From Mesobacillus zeae (GTDB taxonomy: Bacteria > Bacillota > Bacilli > Bacillales > Cytobacillaceae), in the NCBI RefSeq assembly GCF_003570705.1, contig NZ_QWVT01000007.1:1-64000 (forward strand): a stretch of 64,000 nucleotides of DNA. Direction: 5' to 3'. Positions 28,692-37,373 of the stretch are shown here, in pieces (position 1 is the stretch's first letter; each line of letters starts with the position of its first letter). The translations under genes and the position numbers were made by a program. Below the pieces are notes generated by a model. It did not search any database and was not told the origin of the DNA. It was given only the letters and a program-made list of their open reading frames with translations.

Positions 28692-30110
28692 CTATAAACG
28701 TACTGTCTTAACATTTGAATCTTTTAAACGTTTGAACTCTTTTTTCATAAAGTATATGGCAATGAGAAGGCCTGGAATTTCTGCAGCAGGACCAGCGTAC
28801 CATATACCTTCTACACCCCAGAATTTCGGGAAAATAAATAAAAACGGGAACATGAACAACAGCATTTTGCTAACACTAATAAACGTTGCGGACCAGTTTC
28901 TCTCTTGTGCTTCGAAATAACCGGAGATAAGCAAGCTGACTGCATTAAGCGTAAACAAACAATTGAATACAACTGTCGTCCAAATGCCCAGTTTCTGCAA
29001 TTCAGGATTACCAACGGAAAAAAATGACACAATTGGATCTGCAAAAATGATTAGTATGGCTGTCACAATCACAAAGAAGGCAACCGTAAAAATGAGTCCC
29101 ATCTTAATTGCTTGTTTAACACGATCAAGGTTGCCCGCACCGTAATTATAACTAATGATCGGTTGAAGTCCTGTCATCCCACCGAGCGCTGCTAAGGCGA
29201 GCATATTTGTAATGTAACCGTTTTGAATCGTGAAAGCGGCAACGTGAAGCCCACCACCGTAGCTTTGCAGCATGTTGTTGAAGAAAATAATGGCAATAAA
29301 CATCATGAAAAGACTCGAGAAAGATGCAAAGCCCGTCCAAGCCACTTCACCGATCGTCTTGAGATTAATCATCATATCTTTCATTTTTGGCTTAAGTTTT
29401 GTTTTACCAAACCAGAAATAAAAGATAAGGAAAACAGGGATCGATTGCGAAATCGTATTGGCCCATGAGGAACCCATCATCCCCATGTCATACTTCGTTA
29501 CCATAATCCATTCTGTAATCCCACCAACAACTGCTGCGACTAACCAACTGTTCATTGATAATACAGGTTTTTCATCGATATTTGTTAAAACACTTAATAC
29601 AACAGCCAATATCGTTAATGGCAATGAAATCCATAGCAGTCGGCTATATTGCACCGCATATGGAAGCGCTTCATCACTTGCTCCGAATAAGGTCATAATT
29701 TGATTTTCAAAGACCACTCCAATTACAGCTAGCAAAATGGAGAAGAAAAGAGTAAACCATAAGGTTTGTCCCATAATACCTCTAGCTTCTTCGATTTTCC
29801 CTTTTCCAAGTCGAAGTGAAATGACCGCTCCGGCTCCCACACCCAAAAGAACTCCAAGCATACGGGTAATAACCATGACCGTAAATCCAATTCCAATCCC
29901 TTCGACTTCCACCTCCTGAAAGCCACTGACAAAATAGCCATCGACAACCGCTGCAACCCCTAGAATCGCGTTAGCCATAATTCCTGCCAAAGCAAATCGT
30001 AAATATAGTAATGGAATACTTTTAGTTCCCAGCAATGAATCATACGCTGGCTTATTCATTACTTCTACTTGCTCTATCTTCGATGACGGACGGTTGTCTG
30101 CTATTTTCAT
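28692..30110 (-). CDS. MATE-family multidrug/metabolite exporter
   Basis: About 472 residues and 12 membrane helices in two six-helix repeats of MATE type (NorM/MepA-like). The ATG at 30110 is favoured because GGGGGA lies seven bases upstream; the ATG six bases earlier abuts that site. An efflux pump in a catabolic operon is unusual. It may protect against toxic amines or aldehydes (inference). Confidence 0.85.
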   Translation of the reverse strand: MKIADNRPSSKIEQVEVMNKPAYDSLLGTKSIPLLYLRFALAGIMANAILGVAAVVDGYFVSGFQEVEVEGIGIGFTVMVITRMLGVLLGVGAGAVISLRLGKGKIEEARGIMGQTLWFTLFFSILLAVIGVVFENQIMTLFGASDEALPYAVQYSRLLWISLPLTILAVVLSVLTNIDEKPVLSMNSWLVAAVVGGITEWIMVTKYDMGMMGSSWANTISQSIPVFLIFYFWFGKTKLKPKMKDMMINLKTIGEVAWTGFASFSSLFMMFIAIIFFNNMLQSYGGGLHVAAFTIQNGYITNMLALAALGGMTGLQPIISYNYGAGNLDRVKQAIKMGLIFTVAFFVIVTAILIIFADPIVSFFSVGNPELQKLGIWTTVVFNCLFTLNAVSLLISGYFEAQERNWSATFISVSKMLLFMFPFLFIFPKFWGVEGIWYAGPAAEIPGLLIAIYFMKKEFKRLKDSNVKTVRL

Positions 30111-30155
30111 GAGCATGTCCCCCTATAAATAATAGATGTAGTAAGTTAAGCTCAA

Positions 30156-31628
30156 TTAATTCGCATACCAACCTACAGGATTGGCATGCTGGTGGATATT
30201 GATTTGCTTCGTTTCCATAAAGTGCTCCAGCCCAACAGCACCTAAGGCTCTGCCGATTCCACTTTGCTTATATCCTCCCCAAGGACCTTCAACATAAGCG
30301 AGATGATAACTATTAATCCAAGTAATTCCCGCACGCAATTTACTAATGACACGTTTTGCTCGATCCATATCTTCAGTAAATACAGCACCAGCTAATCCAT
30401 AAATGGAATCATTCGCTTTTTGGATGGCATCTTCCTCATCTTTAAATTTCTGTACAACAAGGACTGGACCAAAAATCTCTTCCTTAACAATACGCATATT
30501 CGCATTTACATCAGCAAAGATCGTTGGCGCAATAAAAAATCCTCGATCAAGACCATTTTCTGTTAAGCGCTTACCACCACAAATTAATTTTGCACCTTCT
30601 TCGATTCCGCTCTTGATGTAATGTAAAACTTCATTCATATGAGGCTCGTTTGTGAGGGCTCCCATTTCAATGTTTTCGCTTTCCCCGTTGCCAACTACAA
30701 TTTTGCTTGCACGCTCGGCTAATCTTTCAACAAACTTATCGTAAATGGTCTCTTGTACAAGCAAACGAGATGCAGCTGAACAAACTTGCCCAGCATTGTG
30801 GAAAATACCAAACAACGCATTCTCGACTGCAGTCTCAAAATCCACATCGTCGAACACAATAAGTGGAGATTTACCACCCAGTTCAAGTGTGATTTTTTTC
30901 ATATTTCCCGCAGCTGCGCGCATAATGCTTTGGCCTGTTTTTGTTCCGCCGGTAAAGGCAATCTTGTCAACATCACGGCTCTCGGCAAGCTCATTCCCAA
31001 CTGTTGATCCAGGTCCCAATAGCAAGTTTGCCACTCCGGCCGGAAGTCCAACCTCTTCGATAATTTCAAATAATTTGAAAACGCTTACAGGAGTGACCTC
31101 AGCAGGCTTAAGTACAATTGTATTCCCTGCGGCGAGTGCAGGAGCAATTTGCCAAACAGCTAACATAAGCGGGAAGTTCCAAGGTACGATAAGTCCACAA
31201 ACACCAATCGGTTCATGAATAATAATTGTTTCTGAACAATCAGCACGAGTATAAGATTCCTTTTTCATGCCTTTGATCAAGTCAGCATAATAGCGGAAGC
31301 ATTGAATCGATACCGGAATATCCACATAGGTGGTTGCACGAATAACCTTACCGTTATTTGCAGTTTCCAAACGTGCAATTTCAGCTGCCTTCTCTTCAAG
31401 ACGGTCTGCAATCTTATAGAGATAGTCAGCTCTTTCATCAGCTGATAAATCCGACCAGATCCCGCTGTCAAACGCTTTACGAGCCGCCTTGATTGCTATT
31501 TTCGCATCGTCTGCTGATCCATCAGCAGACGTTGCGATCACCTCTCCGGTTGCAGGATTGATAATGTTTCGTCTATCAGCGGATAACGCTTCTACCCATT
31601 TCCCGTCAATGAACATGTTTATTTTCAT
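30156..31628 (-). CDS. NAD-dependent aldehyde dehydrogenase
   Basis: A 490-residue class I/II aldehyde dehydrogenase from the ATG at 31628 (AAAGGAGAGTTG before it); a longer frame is not needed. General-base Glu in TLELGGKSPLIV (about 253-264), catalytic Cys in GQVCSAASR (about 287-295). Close in style to betaine- and gamma-aminobutyraldehyde dehydrogenases. It follows the FAD oxidase by 13 bases and would oxidise the aldehyde that enzyme produces. Confidence 0.88.
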   Translation of the reverse strand: MKINMFIDGKWVEALSADRRNIINPATGEVIATSADGSADDAKIAIKAARKAFDSGIWSDLSADERADYLYKIADRLEEKAAEIARLETANNGKVIRATTYVDIPVSIQCFRYYADLIKGMKKESYTRADCSETIIIHEPIGVCGLIVPWNFPLMLAVWQIAPALAAGNTIVLKPAEVTPVSVFKLFEIIEEVGLPAGVANLLLGPGSTVGNELAESRDVDKIAFTGGTKTGQSIMRAAAGNMKKITLELGGKSPLIVFDDVDFETAVENALFGIFHNAGQVCSAASRLLVQETIYDKFVERLAERASKIVVGNGESENIEMGALTNEPHMNEVLHYIKSGIEEGAKLICGGKRLTENGLDRGFFIAPTIFADVNANMRIVKEEIFGPVLVVQKFKDEEDAIQKANDSIYGLAGAVFTEDMDRAKRVISKLRAGITWINSYHLAYVEGPWGGYKQSGIGRALGAVGLEHFMETKQINIHQHANPVGWYAN

Positions 31629-31641
31629 AAACAACTCTCCT

Positions 31642-32928
31642 TTAAGCAATAATATCCACCAATTTAAAACCAATATGTGCCAGATTTACCAGCATGGTTT
31701 TCTGATTATAGAATGGGAATGATTTGAGGCGTTCCTTTTCAAATCGATATCCACCTGCACTCCCCGTAACGATCCATTGTGCCAATAACTTGCCAAACAA
31801 TGTCGAGAGAGAAGCGCCGTGGCCCGTATAACCCGTTGCGAAATATGCGCCTTCTTTGGATTTGCCGATAACAGGGAACGTATCAATTGTAACCCCGATA
31901 AATCCACCCCAACTGAAATCAATCTTGCTTCCTGCTAGTTTTGGCATTATTTTAACCATGGCATCGTAAACACTTTGATAAACGGCATCGCCTAAGTTTG
32001 GACGAATATCGCCACCGCCGAATACGATCCGATTATCTGGTGTCCGTCGGAAATAGTAAAGGAAATTACTTGTATCAAAAACCATGCGATTTTTAGGAAT
32101 GACGGTATTCACCAGTGATTCTGGAAGCTGTTCAGTAGCAATAATACGTGCCGAAATTGGCAGTACGCCTTTGTTCAGTTCATTCATGATTTTTCCGGAG
32201 TAACCATCTGTAGCGACAATAATGTCTTTCGCAGTAACAGCTCCTTTTTCTGTTACAACTTTCACTCTGTTTTGACCGTACTCAATAGATAGTGCTTTCG
32301 AATGCTCAAAGATTTTTGCACCGATCGATTTAGCTGCTTCTCCCAAACCAATTGCATAATTCAGTGGCTGGAACGAGTAACTCGAGTTGTCGACTAAGCA
32401 CCCATAATAAAGTGGGGAATCGATCTCTTGATGCAACTGACTTCGATCAAGCACGCTTGAATCGTACCCGAAATTTTTGTTTAAGAATTCGCTTTCATGT
32501 TTCAATTCTTCAAAATGCTTGGCTTTGTAAGCCGCCACAATGTGACCTGTCTTTCTAAAGTCACAGTTGATTTGATGCTCGTCAATGATTTTTTTAACCA
32601 GTTCAACGCTAAACAAGGAGAGATCGTTAAGCTGTCTTGCCTCGTCAGCACCATATTTTTTGGCAAGCTCTTTCATCGTTGGCTTATAGCCTGGCAATAC
32701 CATCCCGCCGTTACGACCGCTGGCACCATATCCGATCGTTTCTTGCTCAAGGACAATGACACTCTTCCCTAATTTTTGCAAATGATACGCAGAAGAAAGA
32801 CCTGTGAAACCTGCGCCAATAATGACAACATCCGCCTCTTCATTTCCTTCAAGAAACTTTGCTTTTTCATAGCTGTTTGCAGTCACCGCCCACAGTGATA
32901 GAGTATCCATTCGATCCATCTTATCCAT
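31642..32928 (-). CDS. FAD-dependent amine oxidoreductase (PuuB/BauB-like)
   Basis: A 428-residue DAO-family flavoprotein. The N-terminal Rossmann motif is VVIIGAGFTGLSSAYHL (about 34-50), then the typical GYGASGRNGGM of gamma-glutamylputrescine oxidases; the C-terminal part has GYTGHGASLS. It oxidises a primary or secondary amine to an aldehyde. It is the first gene of the operon, about 70 bases from the MerR-type promoter. Confidence 0.85.
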   Translation of the reverse strand: MDKMDRMDTLSLWAVTANSYEKAKFLEGNEEADVVIIGAGFTGLSSAYHLQKLGKSVIVLEQETIGYGASGRNGGMVLPGYKPTMKELAKKYGADEARQLNDLSLFSVELVKKIIDEHQINCDFRKTGHIVAAYKAKHFEELKHESEFLNKNFGYDSSVLDRSQLHQEIDSPLYYGCLVDNSSYSFQPLNYAIGLGEAAKSIGAKIFEHSKALSIEYGQNRVKVVTEKGAVTAKDIIVATDGYSGKIMNELNKGVLPISARIIATEQLPESLVNTVIPKNRMVFDTSNFLYYFRRTPDNRIVFGGGDIRPNLGDAVYQSVYDAMVKIMPKLAGSKIDFSWGGFIGVTIDTFPVIGKSKEGAYFATGYTGHGASLSTLFGKLLAQWIVTGSAGGYRFEKERLKSFPFYNQKTMLVNLAHIGFKLVDIIA

Positions 32929-33006
32929 GCTTGTTATTCTCCTTATGTGACATGTATGCTATAATACAGTCAAATTGTATTCACAATATTCACACTTATT
33001 GAGTCC

Positions 33007-33037
33007 ATCATATGACTTGGAGTTTCCTCCAAGTCAA
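33007..33037 (-). promoter_or_regulatory. MerR-type promoter/operator of the amine-catabolic operon
   Basis: On the minus strand TTGACT (-35) and TATGAT (-10) are separated by exactly 19 bases. The spacer region carries a perfect 9-bp palindrome (GACTTGGAG at 33014-33022, CTCCAAGTC at 33027-33035). An over-long spacer with a central dyad is the hallmark of promoters activated by DNA distortion by MerR regulators. The divergent merR-like gene begins about 80 bases away. Confidence 0.85.
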
Positions 33038-33074
33038 TAGCCATTTGAGAGTTTTTTGAATTCATTTTCGTAAA

Positions 33075-33095
33075 AAAGTGGAGGAACTCCACTTT
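33075..33095 (+). promoter_or_regulatory. Second palindrome in the leader of the MerR gene
   Basis: AAAGTGGAG-GAA-CTCCACTTT, a perfect 9-bp inverted repeat whose GGAG/CTCC core matches the operon operator. It lies 18 bases before the regulator's ATG. Either an autoregulatory operator or an mRNA hairpin near the ribosome site. Confidence 0.6.
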
Positions 33096-33113
33096 CTTTA
33101 TTGGGGGGCATCT

Positions 33114-34343
33114 ATGAAAATTGGTACATTTGCAAAGCTTTTTCATGTTACCACCGATACCGTTCGTTATTACATTGAACTGGGATTATTAATACCAGAC
33201 AAAAAAAACACCCAGTATCAAATGAACCAATTGTGTCTAGACGACATGGCTTTTATTACTGAGCTGAAAAAATTTTATTTTTCACTGCTAGAAATTCAAC
33301 AAATTTTATCGTATCAGCGTGTCACAAACTTCTCGGACCATGAGGATATCGACTACTACAACAACTTTCTCATTGATAAAAAGAACCAGCTGACCAAGAA
33401 AAAAGAAGACATATCAAAAGCTATCCAATTGATTGAAAAAGCGGTTCAAACCAACTCGCCTTCATCCAAAGAAGAGAATTTTACAGGGGTCCCACTTTCC
33501 TTTGTAAATTTGCTCTATTGTCCGAAGTGCCACATTCCACTTGAAATGAAAGATGTGACGATTAAAGTCTACATTCAAACTGGGAGTTTAACTTGTACCT
33601 GTGGATACGAGGCAGCTATCGAGGAAGGTATTATCATTACCGGGAACTTGTACGAGACGTCTCCTTATCCATCTTATTTTTACGATAAAGAAACGATTAA
33701 AGAGATCAATCCCAATATGATTAACTTATTTGAAAAAAGTAATTTTTGGTTTCAAAAAGTTCTACAAAATGTAGATTTGAAAAACAAGTTAATCGTGGAA
33801 ACAAACGTTGACGCTTTTGTGTCACTACCCAAATATATCGATGTTCTTGAAACGAGCGCATCCTATGTATTCAGTGGCTATTCGCTTGCGATGCTCAAGA
33901 AGGTTAGAAAAAGAATTGAGCGTATGATTCCGAAGCCAAATGTCCTTTATATTTTAAATTCTGATTTAAATCTGCCATTGAAACCGCTTAGCATCGATGT
34001 TTTTGTGGATAGTTTTACAGCAAATGATTTTTCACTGCTCAATCCGCAGTTCCCAATTCATATTCTAAAAAACTATTTACATAGCAGTTCAACAATTGTC
34101 GGCGGGTACTCCTATTATGATAGCTCGGCCAAATCCTTGAAAAATATTTCAGCATTATATCCATTTTCCCACGAGCATATTTTATATCCAAAATACATAG
34201 AAGAAAATATATCAGTCAACGGATATCAAATTACGCAAAGTGAAAATATCGGTTACTGTACAGATCCAGGACCTTTTTTTGATTATCATGTAATAGACGA
34301 AAAATTCCACATGCTAATGTATTTGGCTAGTACAAAAAAATAG
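33114..34343 (+). CDS. MerR regulator fused to a zinc ribbon and degenerate methyltransferase-like domain
   Basis: 409 residues from the ATG at 33114 (GGGGGG before it). Residues 1-70 are a MerR winged helix (KIGTFAKLF, TTDTVRYYIELGLL), ~75-112 the dimer coiled coil. Then CPKC (136-139) and CTC (161-163) form a zinc ribbon like those before RlmA-type methyltransferases. Residues ~185-409 have the strand-helix pattern of a class I methyltransferase, but motif I (LIVETNVDAFVS) lacks the Gly-rich loop. It is probably a ligand sensor rather than an enzyme. It is divergent from, and likely activates, the catabolic operon. Confidence 0.8.
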   Translation: MKIGTFAKLFHVTTDTVRYYIELGLLIPDKKNTQYQMNQLCLDDMAFITELKKFYFSLLEIQQILSYQRVTNFSDHEDIDYYNNFLIDKKNQLTKKKEDISKAIQLIEKAVQTNSPSSKEENFTGVPLSFVNLLYCPKCHIPLEMKDVTIKVYIQTGSLTCTCGYEAAIEEGIIITGNLYETSPYPSYFYDKETIKEINPNMINLFEKSNFWFQKVLQNVDLKNKLIVETNVDAFVSLPKYIDVLETSASYVFSGYSLAMLKKVRKRIERMIPKPNVLYILNSDLNLPLKPLSIDVFVDSFTANDFSLLNPQFPIHILKNYLHSSSTIVGGYSYYDSSAKSLKNISALYPFSHEHILYPKYIEENISVNGYQITQSENIGYCTDPGPFFDYHVIDEKFHMLMYLASTKK

Positions 34344-34403
34344 CACACAAAGGGAGACTATAACTTTCACTTTTAATTAACATTACATGTATGTAGGCCG
34401 ACT

Positions 34404-34425
34404 GGATACTATGGGTATCCGGATT
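34404..34425 (+). terminator. Possible terminator of the MerR gene
   Basis: GGATAC/GTATCC with a five-base loop followed by GGATTTTT; a short stem, so modest. Confidence 0.4.
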
Positions 34426-34496
34426 TTTATGTTATCGTTCAATCCTAAGTCTTAAAGGGAAAGGAGTAGTCCTAGAATCAAATGAATAACTTGATA

Positions 34497-34539
34497 AAAA
34501 AAGAAGGATAGATCAGGTGAATGATCTATCCTTCTTTTT
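34497..34539. terminator. Strong bidirectional hairpin
   Basis: AAAAAGAAGGATAGATCA pairs with TGATCTATCCTTCTTTTT around GGTGAA. An 18-bp stem with A- and T-flanks. It lies just before the IS110 remnant. Confidence 0.85.
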
Positions 34540-34559
34540 GCCAATAAAACTGATGATTA

Positions 34560-34821
34560 AATGGGTTTATGCAGGATTGCATCTCGCTGAAGCAAGCTCT
34601 AGGAAGTGGAAAGGCCAAATTGTTCTTTCCAAACGTGGAAGATCACCTGCGGCGTTACCTCTTCCTTGCGACCATGAGTCTGGTGATGAATAACCCTGAG
34701 TTTAAAGCCCTACACTCGAATAATGTTAAATTGAAGAAGATTAAGAAAATAAAATCCATCATGAAACTTTGTGGGAAAACTCGCCCGTGTCCTAGTAGGG
34801 ATTGCTCGTAATGGCTTTGTC
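34560..34821 (+). pseudogene. C-terminal remnant of an IS110-family transposase
   Basis: Three frames must be joined to read it: GLHLAEASS.KWKGQIVLSK, then RRYLFLATMSLVMNNPEFKA, then LARVLVGIARNGFV and a stop. These are the typical C-terminal blocks of IS110-type transposases. The N-terminal DEDD domain and element ends are missing. Dead. Confidence 0.7.
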
Positions 34822-34863
34822 TAACATCAAATCATAATTGAGAATGCTCCATACAAGCTTTTA

Positions 34864-35385
34864 TCAGGCAGGATGTTTTTCGGCAATCGTTTGCTTTAGC
34901 TGCTTTCTGGCACGGTGAAGCCTTGATTTAACTGTCGCAGATTTCAAATCAAGCACGCTGGCAATTTCTTTTTCCTGCAAGCCGTATTGCAGCCGGAGAA
35001 TCAGTACTTCCCTGTACTCTTCGGATAGCGTAAAGACAGACCGATTCAACTCTTCCTTAAATAGCCGAATATCTACTTCCTCTTCAGGAGTAAGCCCACT
35101 TTCAGGATAGTATAGGACCTGCTCCATAATCAATTGGTCTGCAGGCATCCAGTGTTTCCTTTTTTCAGCACGGAGAAAATCGATGGCTGTCCTTGTAGCA
35201 ATGGCAGACAGCCATGCCCCCACTTTCTCAGTACTCTCTATCGTATCCATTTTCTTAAAAGCCTTCACGAACGTTTCCTGAACCACGTCTTCCGCAAGGT
35301 GTACATCCCTTGTAACTGAGAAGGCTAGATAATGCAATCGCTTTGAATGAGCAATGTACATTTCGTCAAAATCAACCTCTACCAT
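34864..35385 (-). CDS. ECF-type RNA polymerase sigma factor
   Basis: About 173 residues. Region 2 (about 6-75) contains DVHLAEDVVQETFVKAFKK and AWLSAIATRTAIDFLRAEK; region 4 (about 115-165) has the helix-turn-helix LSEEYREVLILRLQYGLQEKEIA with SATVKSRLHRARKQLK. The ATG at 35385 is supported by GGAG eight bases upstream. It follows the permease gene by 17 bases. No anti-sigma gene is adjacent. Confidence 0.85.
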   Translation of the reverse strand: MVEVDFDEMYIAHSKRLHYLAFSVTRDVHLAEDVVQETFVKAFKKMDTIESTEKVGAWLSAIATRTAIDFLRAEKRKHWMPADQLIMEQVLYYPESGLTPEEEVDIRLFKEELNRSVFTLSEEYREVLILRLQYGLQEKEIASVLDLKSATVKSRLHRARKQLKQTIAEKHPA

Positions 35386-35402
35386 GCTCACCACTCCATT
35401 GT

Positions 35403-37373
35403 CTATTTCATCTTTTCTTTAATCACATCTGGCAGATGCTTTTCATCAAAATATATAATTTCTTTATAACTGTCGTTTTTATATTTCACAACCGCTGTAT
35501 AACGCTGAGGGTTGGCTGAAGCGTTTTTTATGGCAAGATCGATTGTAGCTTTGTCTTCCACTTTCACTGTTCCTGCCTGCTTCTTTAAATCCTTTTCGAT
35601 TTTACCTTCCCCTGTTGATAACTTATATTTTTTGTCCCCGATTAAGATACTCTCCACATTATTTGACGTCTCAGAAGAAAAGTGATTCAATTTTTTCTTT
35701 TCGAGCCATTGAGAGAACTTTTTGAAGGAAGGACGAATCTCTATTTGGTTGTATATGGTTGATGGCCCAACAACCTCCATATAGAATCCACTGTTTCGGT
35801 AATAGTGATACTCTTCATACGACTCCTCCATAATATCTTCTTTCAACGCCGCTATAGCCTCTTCTTTATCTTTTGGATTCGAAATTGAGAATGAATTCCC
35901 GTATGGAGAACTGTTACTAATACTCAGGCTTTTGACCATATCAAGGTTAAGATGGAATACCTCCTGTGAAGTCTGTTTATACTCAGCCGAAGTGTAAATA
36001 GGTTTAATCATATCTTCGTACAGGCGCTCATTGAATGAGTACATCCTGACCATTTTACTTCCGTTTTTCAATTCATACTTGATAATAAAAGTATTGTTAT
36101 CATCCATGCTGTTTTCTGCCTGCTGATTGATTTTTTTGTCCTTGATAATTTGCTTATGCAGTTTTGTCACCATTTCAATGTTTTCTTTTTCCTTCATTGG
36201 CAATGGTACAAAATATTCGGGCTGTTGGTCATTGTATCCCATATAGTAATCTTGGTCATCGGAGAGCAATACACTCTTCACTTCACTTGCTTCAGGAACA
36301 TTTTTTTCATAAATTCCAGAGAAATTGACAGCCACAGCAACAATTGCTGTCACAGCTGCGAATACGATCAATCCTTTGTAGCTCCTGGCAACGCGCCACG
36401 TCTTCTGAAGAATCATTTCTGACACAAAATACCCGATAATAGCACCTGCCGCATACCCAAAAACCGTCCAGCTGTTCGCGCTGTTTTGCAATTCGTTGAA
36501 ATACAAGCCACCTGTTAGCATCGTGGATGCCGTTACTCCGTATTTAAATACAGATTTCATGCTTTTAAATGCAATCGCCTCAGAAGCCGATTCGGTTTTT
36601 CTTTTTTTATAAAAGAAAAGAGACAATGCGTACAATACAAACGACAATACTATGAACACAATGATTTCTTTCATTTTTACATTATTACTATCAAGCCTCA
36701 CAGCAAAGAACAGTGGAGAAAGTGCTTCGATGTTCCGTCCAAAAAAATATTCATTTGGAAATCCATACTGCAGCTTTTTCAGGTTCCCAAGAACCAATAA
36801 GGTAAACCCTGTAGGAAAAATCAGCAGGATGTAAGTCAGGACAGCGTGAAACACCGATATTCCTGTCATCATGGCAATAAAGATTCCCACCGAGTAAAAC
36901 AGAAGATTAAGCAAAATTGTTACTCCTGCCCAGGAGGCTATTTCACTAAACGGGAAATATGTACCCAGGTCCATAGCAATGTGAACCATCATTATGATAA
37001 AAGCAGTAAGTAGGACAGGAACTATTAAAAATACTAGGCCAGTCAGTGCATGATAATGAAACAGCTTTGTCCTGGTCATTGGAAGGCTGTGTATCATATT
37101 GGCTGAATGCTTGACGTGGAGATACCTGAACAAGAAAACAGCCATCATGACTGGCAATGTGACAAGCAAAATCAGCTGAATGGGAAAATCGAAATAAAAT
37201 AAATTCTGAATTTTTTCACCGTCAAAATAATTTTCTTCAGTAGAAAAGCGGTTAACCATTCGGATCGGAAGGGCAAACAGCAAGCCGAGGAAATAAATAA
37301 TTGAAATCCAGCCTGTATTTCTAGCGATTTGCAGCAGTATTTCCTTATTTAACGATGACGTTTTCGATGGCAT
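35403..37373 (-). CDS. ABC transporter permease with large extracytoplasmic domain (YtrC/DUF6449-like)
   Basis: A 656-residue membrane protein. About six helices lie in the first ~270 residues, two more around 285-360, then a ~290-residue soluble C-terminal part rich in charged residues (from NFSGIYEKNVPEASEV). This is the arrangement of Ytr-type permeases with a DUF6449 tail. It overlaps the ATPase gene by 29 bases with GGGGGA before its ATG. Substrate unknown; ytr operons respond to cell-wall antibiotics. Confidence 0.75.
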   Translation of the reverse strand: MPSKTSSLNKEILLQIARNTGWISIIYFLGLLFALPIRMVNRFSTEENYFDGEKIQNLFYFDFPIQLILLVTLPVMMAVFLFRYLHVKHSANMIHSLPMTRTKLFHYHALTGLVFLIVPVLLTAFIIMMVHIAMDLGTYFPFSEIASWAGVTILLNLLFYSVGIFIAMMTGISVFHAVLTYILLIFPTGFTLLVLGNLKKLQYGFPNEYFFGRNIEALSPLFFAVRLDSNNVKMKEIIVFIVLSFVLYALSLFFYKKRKTESASEAIAFKSMKSVFKYGVTASTMLTGGLYFNELQNSANSWTVFGYAAGAIIGYFVSEMILQKTWRVARSYKGLIVFAAVTAIVAVAVNFSGIYEKNVPEASEVKSVLLSDDQDYYMGYNDQQPEYFVPLPMKEKENIEMVTKLHKQIIKDKKINQQAENSMDDNNTFIIKYELKNGSKMVRMYSFNERLYEDMIKPIYTSAEYKQTSQEVFHLNLDMVKSLSISNSSPYGNSFSISNPKDKEEAIAALKEDIMEESYEEYHYYRNSGFYMEVVGPSTIYNQIEIRPSFKKFSQWLEKKKLNHFSSETSNNVESILIGDKKYKLSTGEGKIEKDLKKQAGTVKVEDKATIDLAIKNASANPQRYTAVVKYKNDSYKEIIYFDEKHLPDVIKEKMK

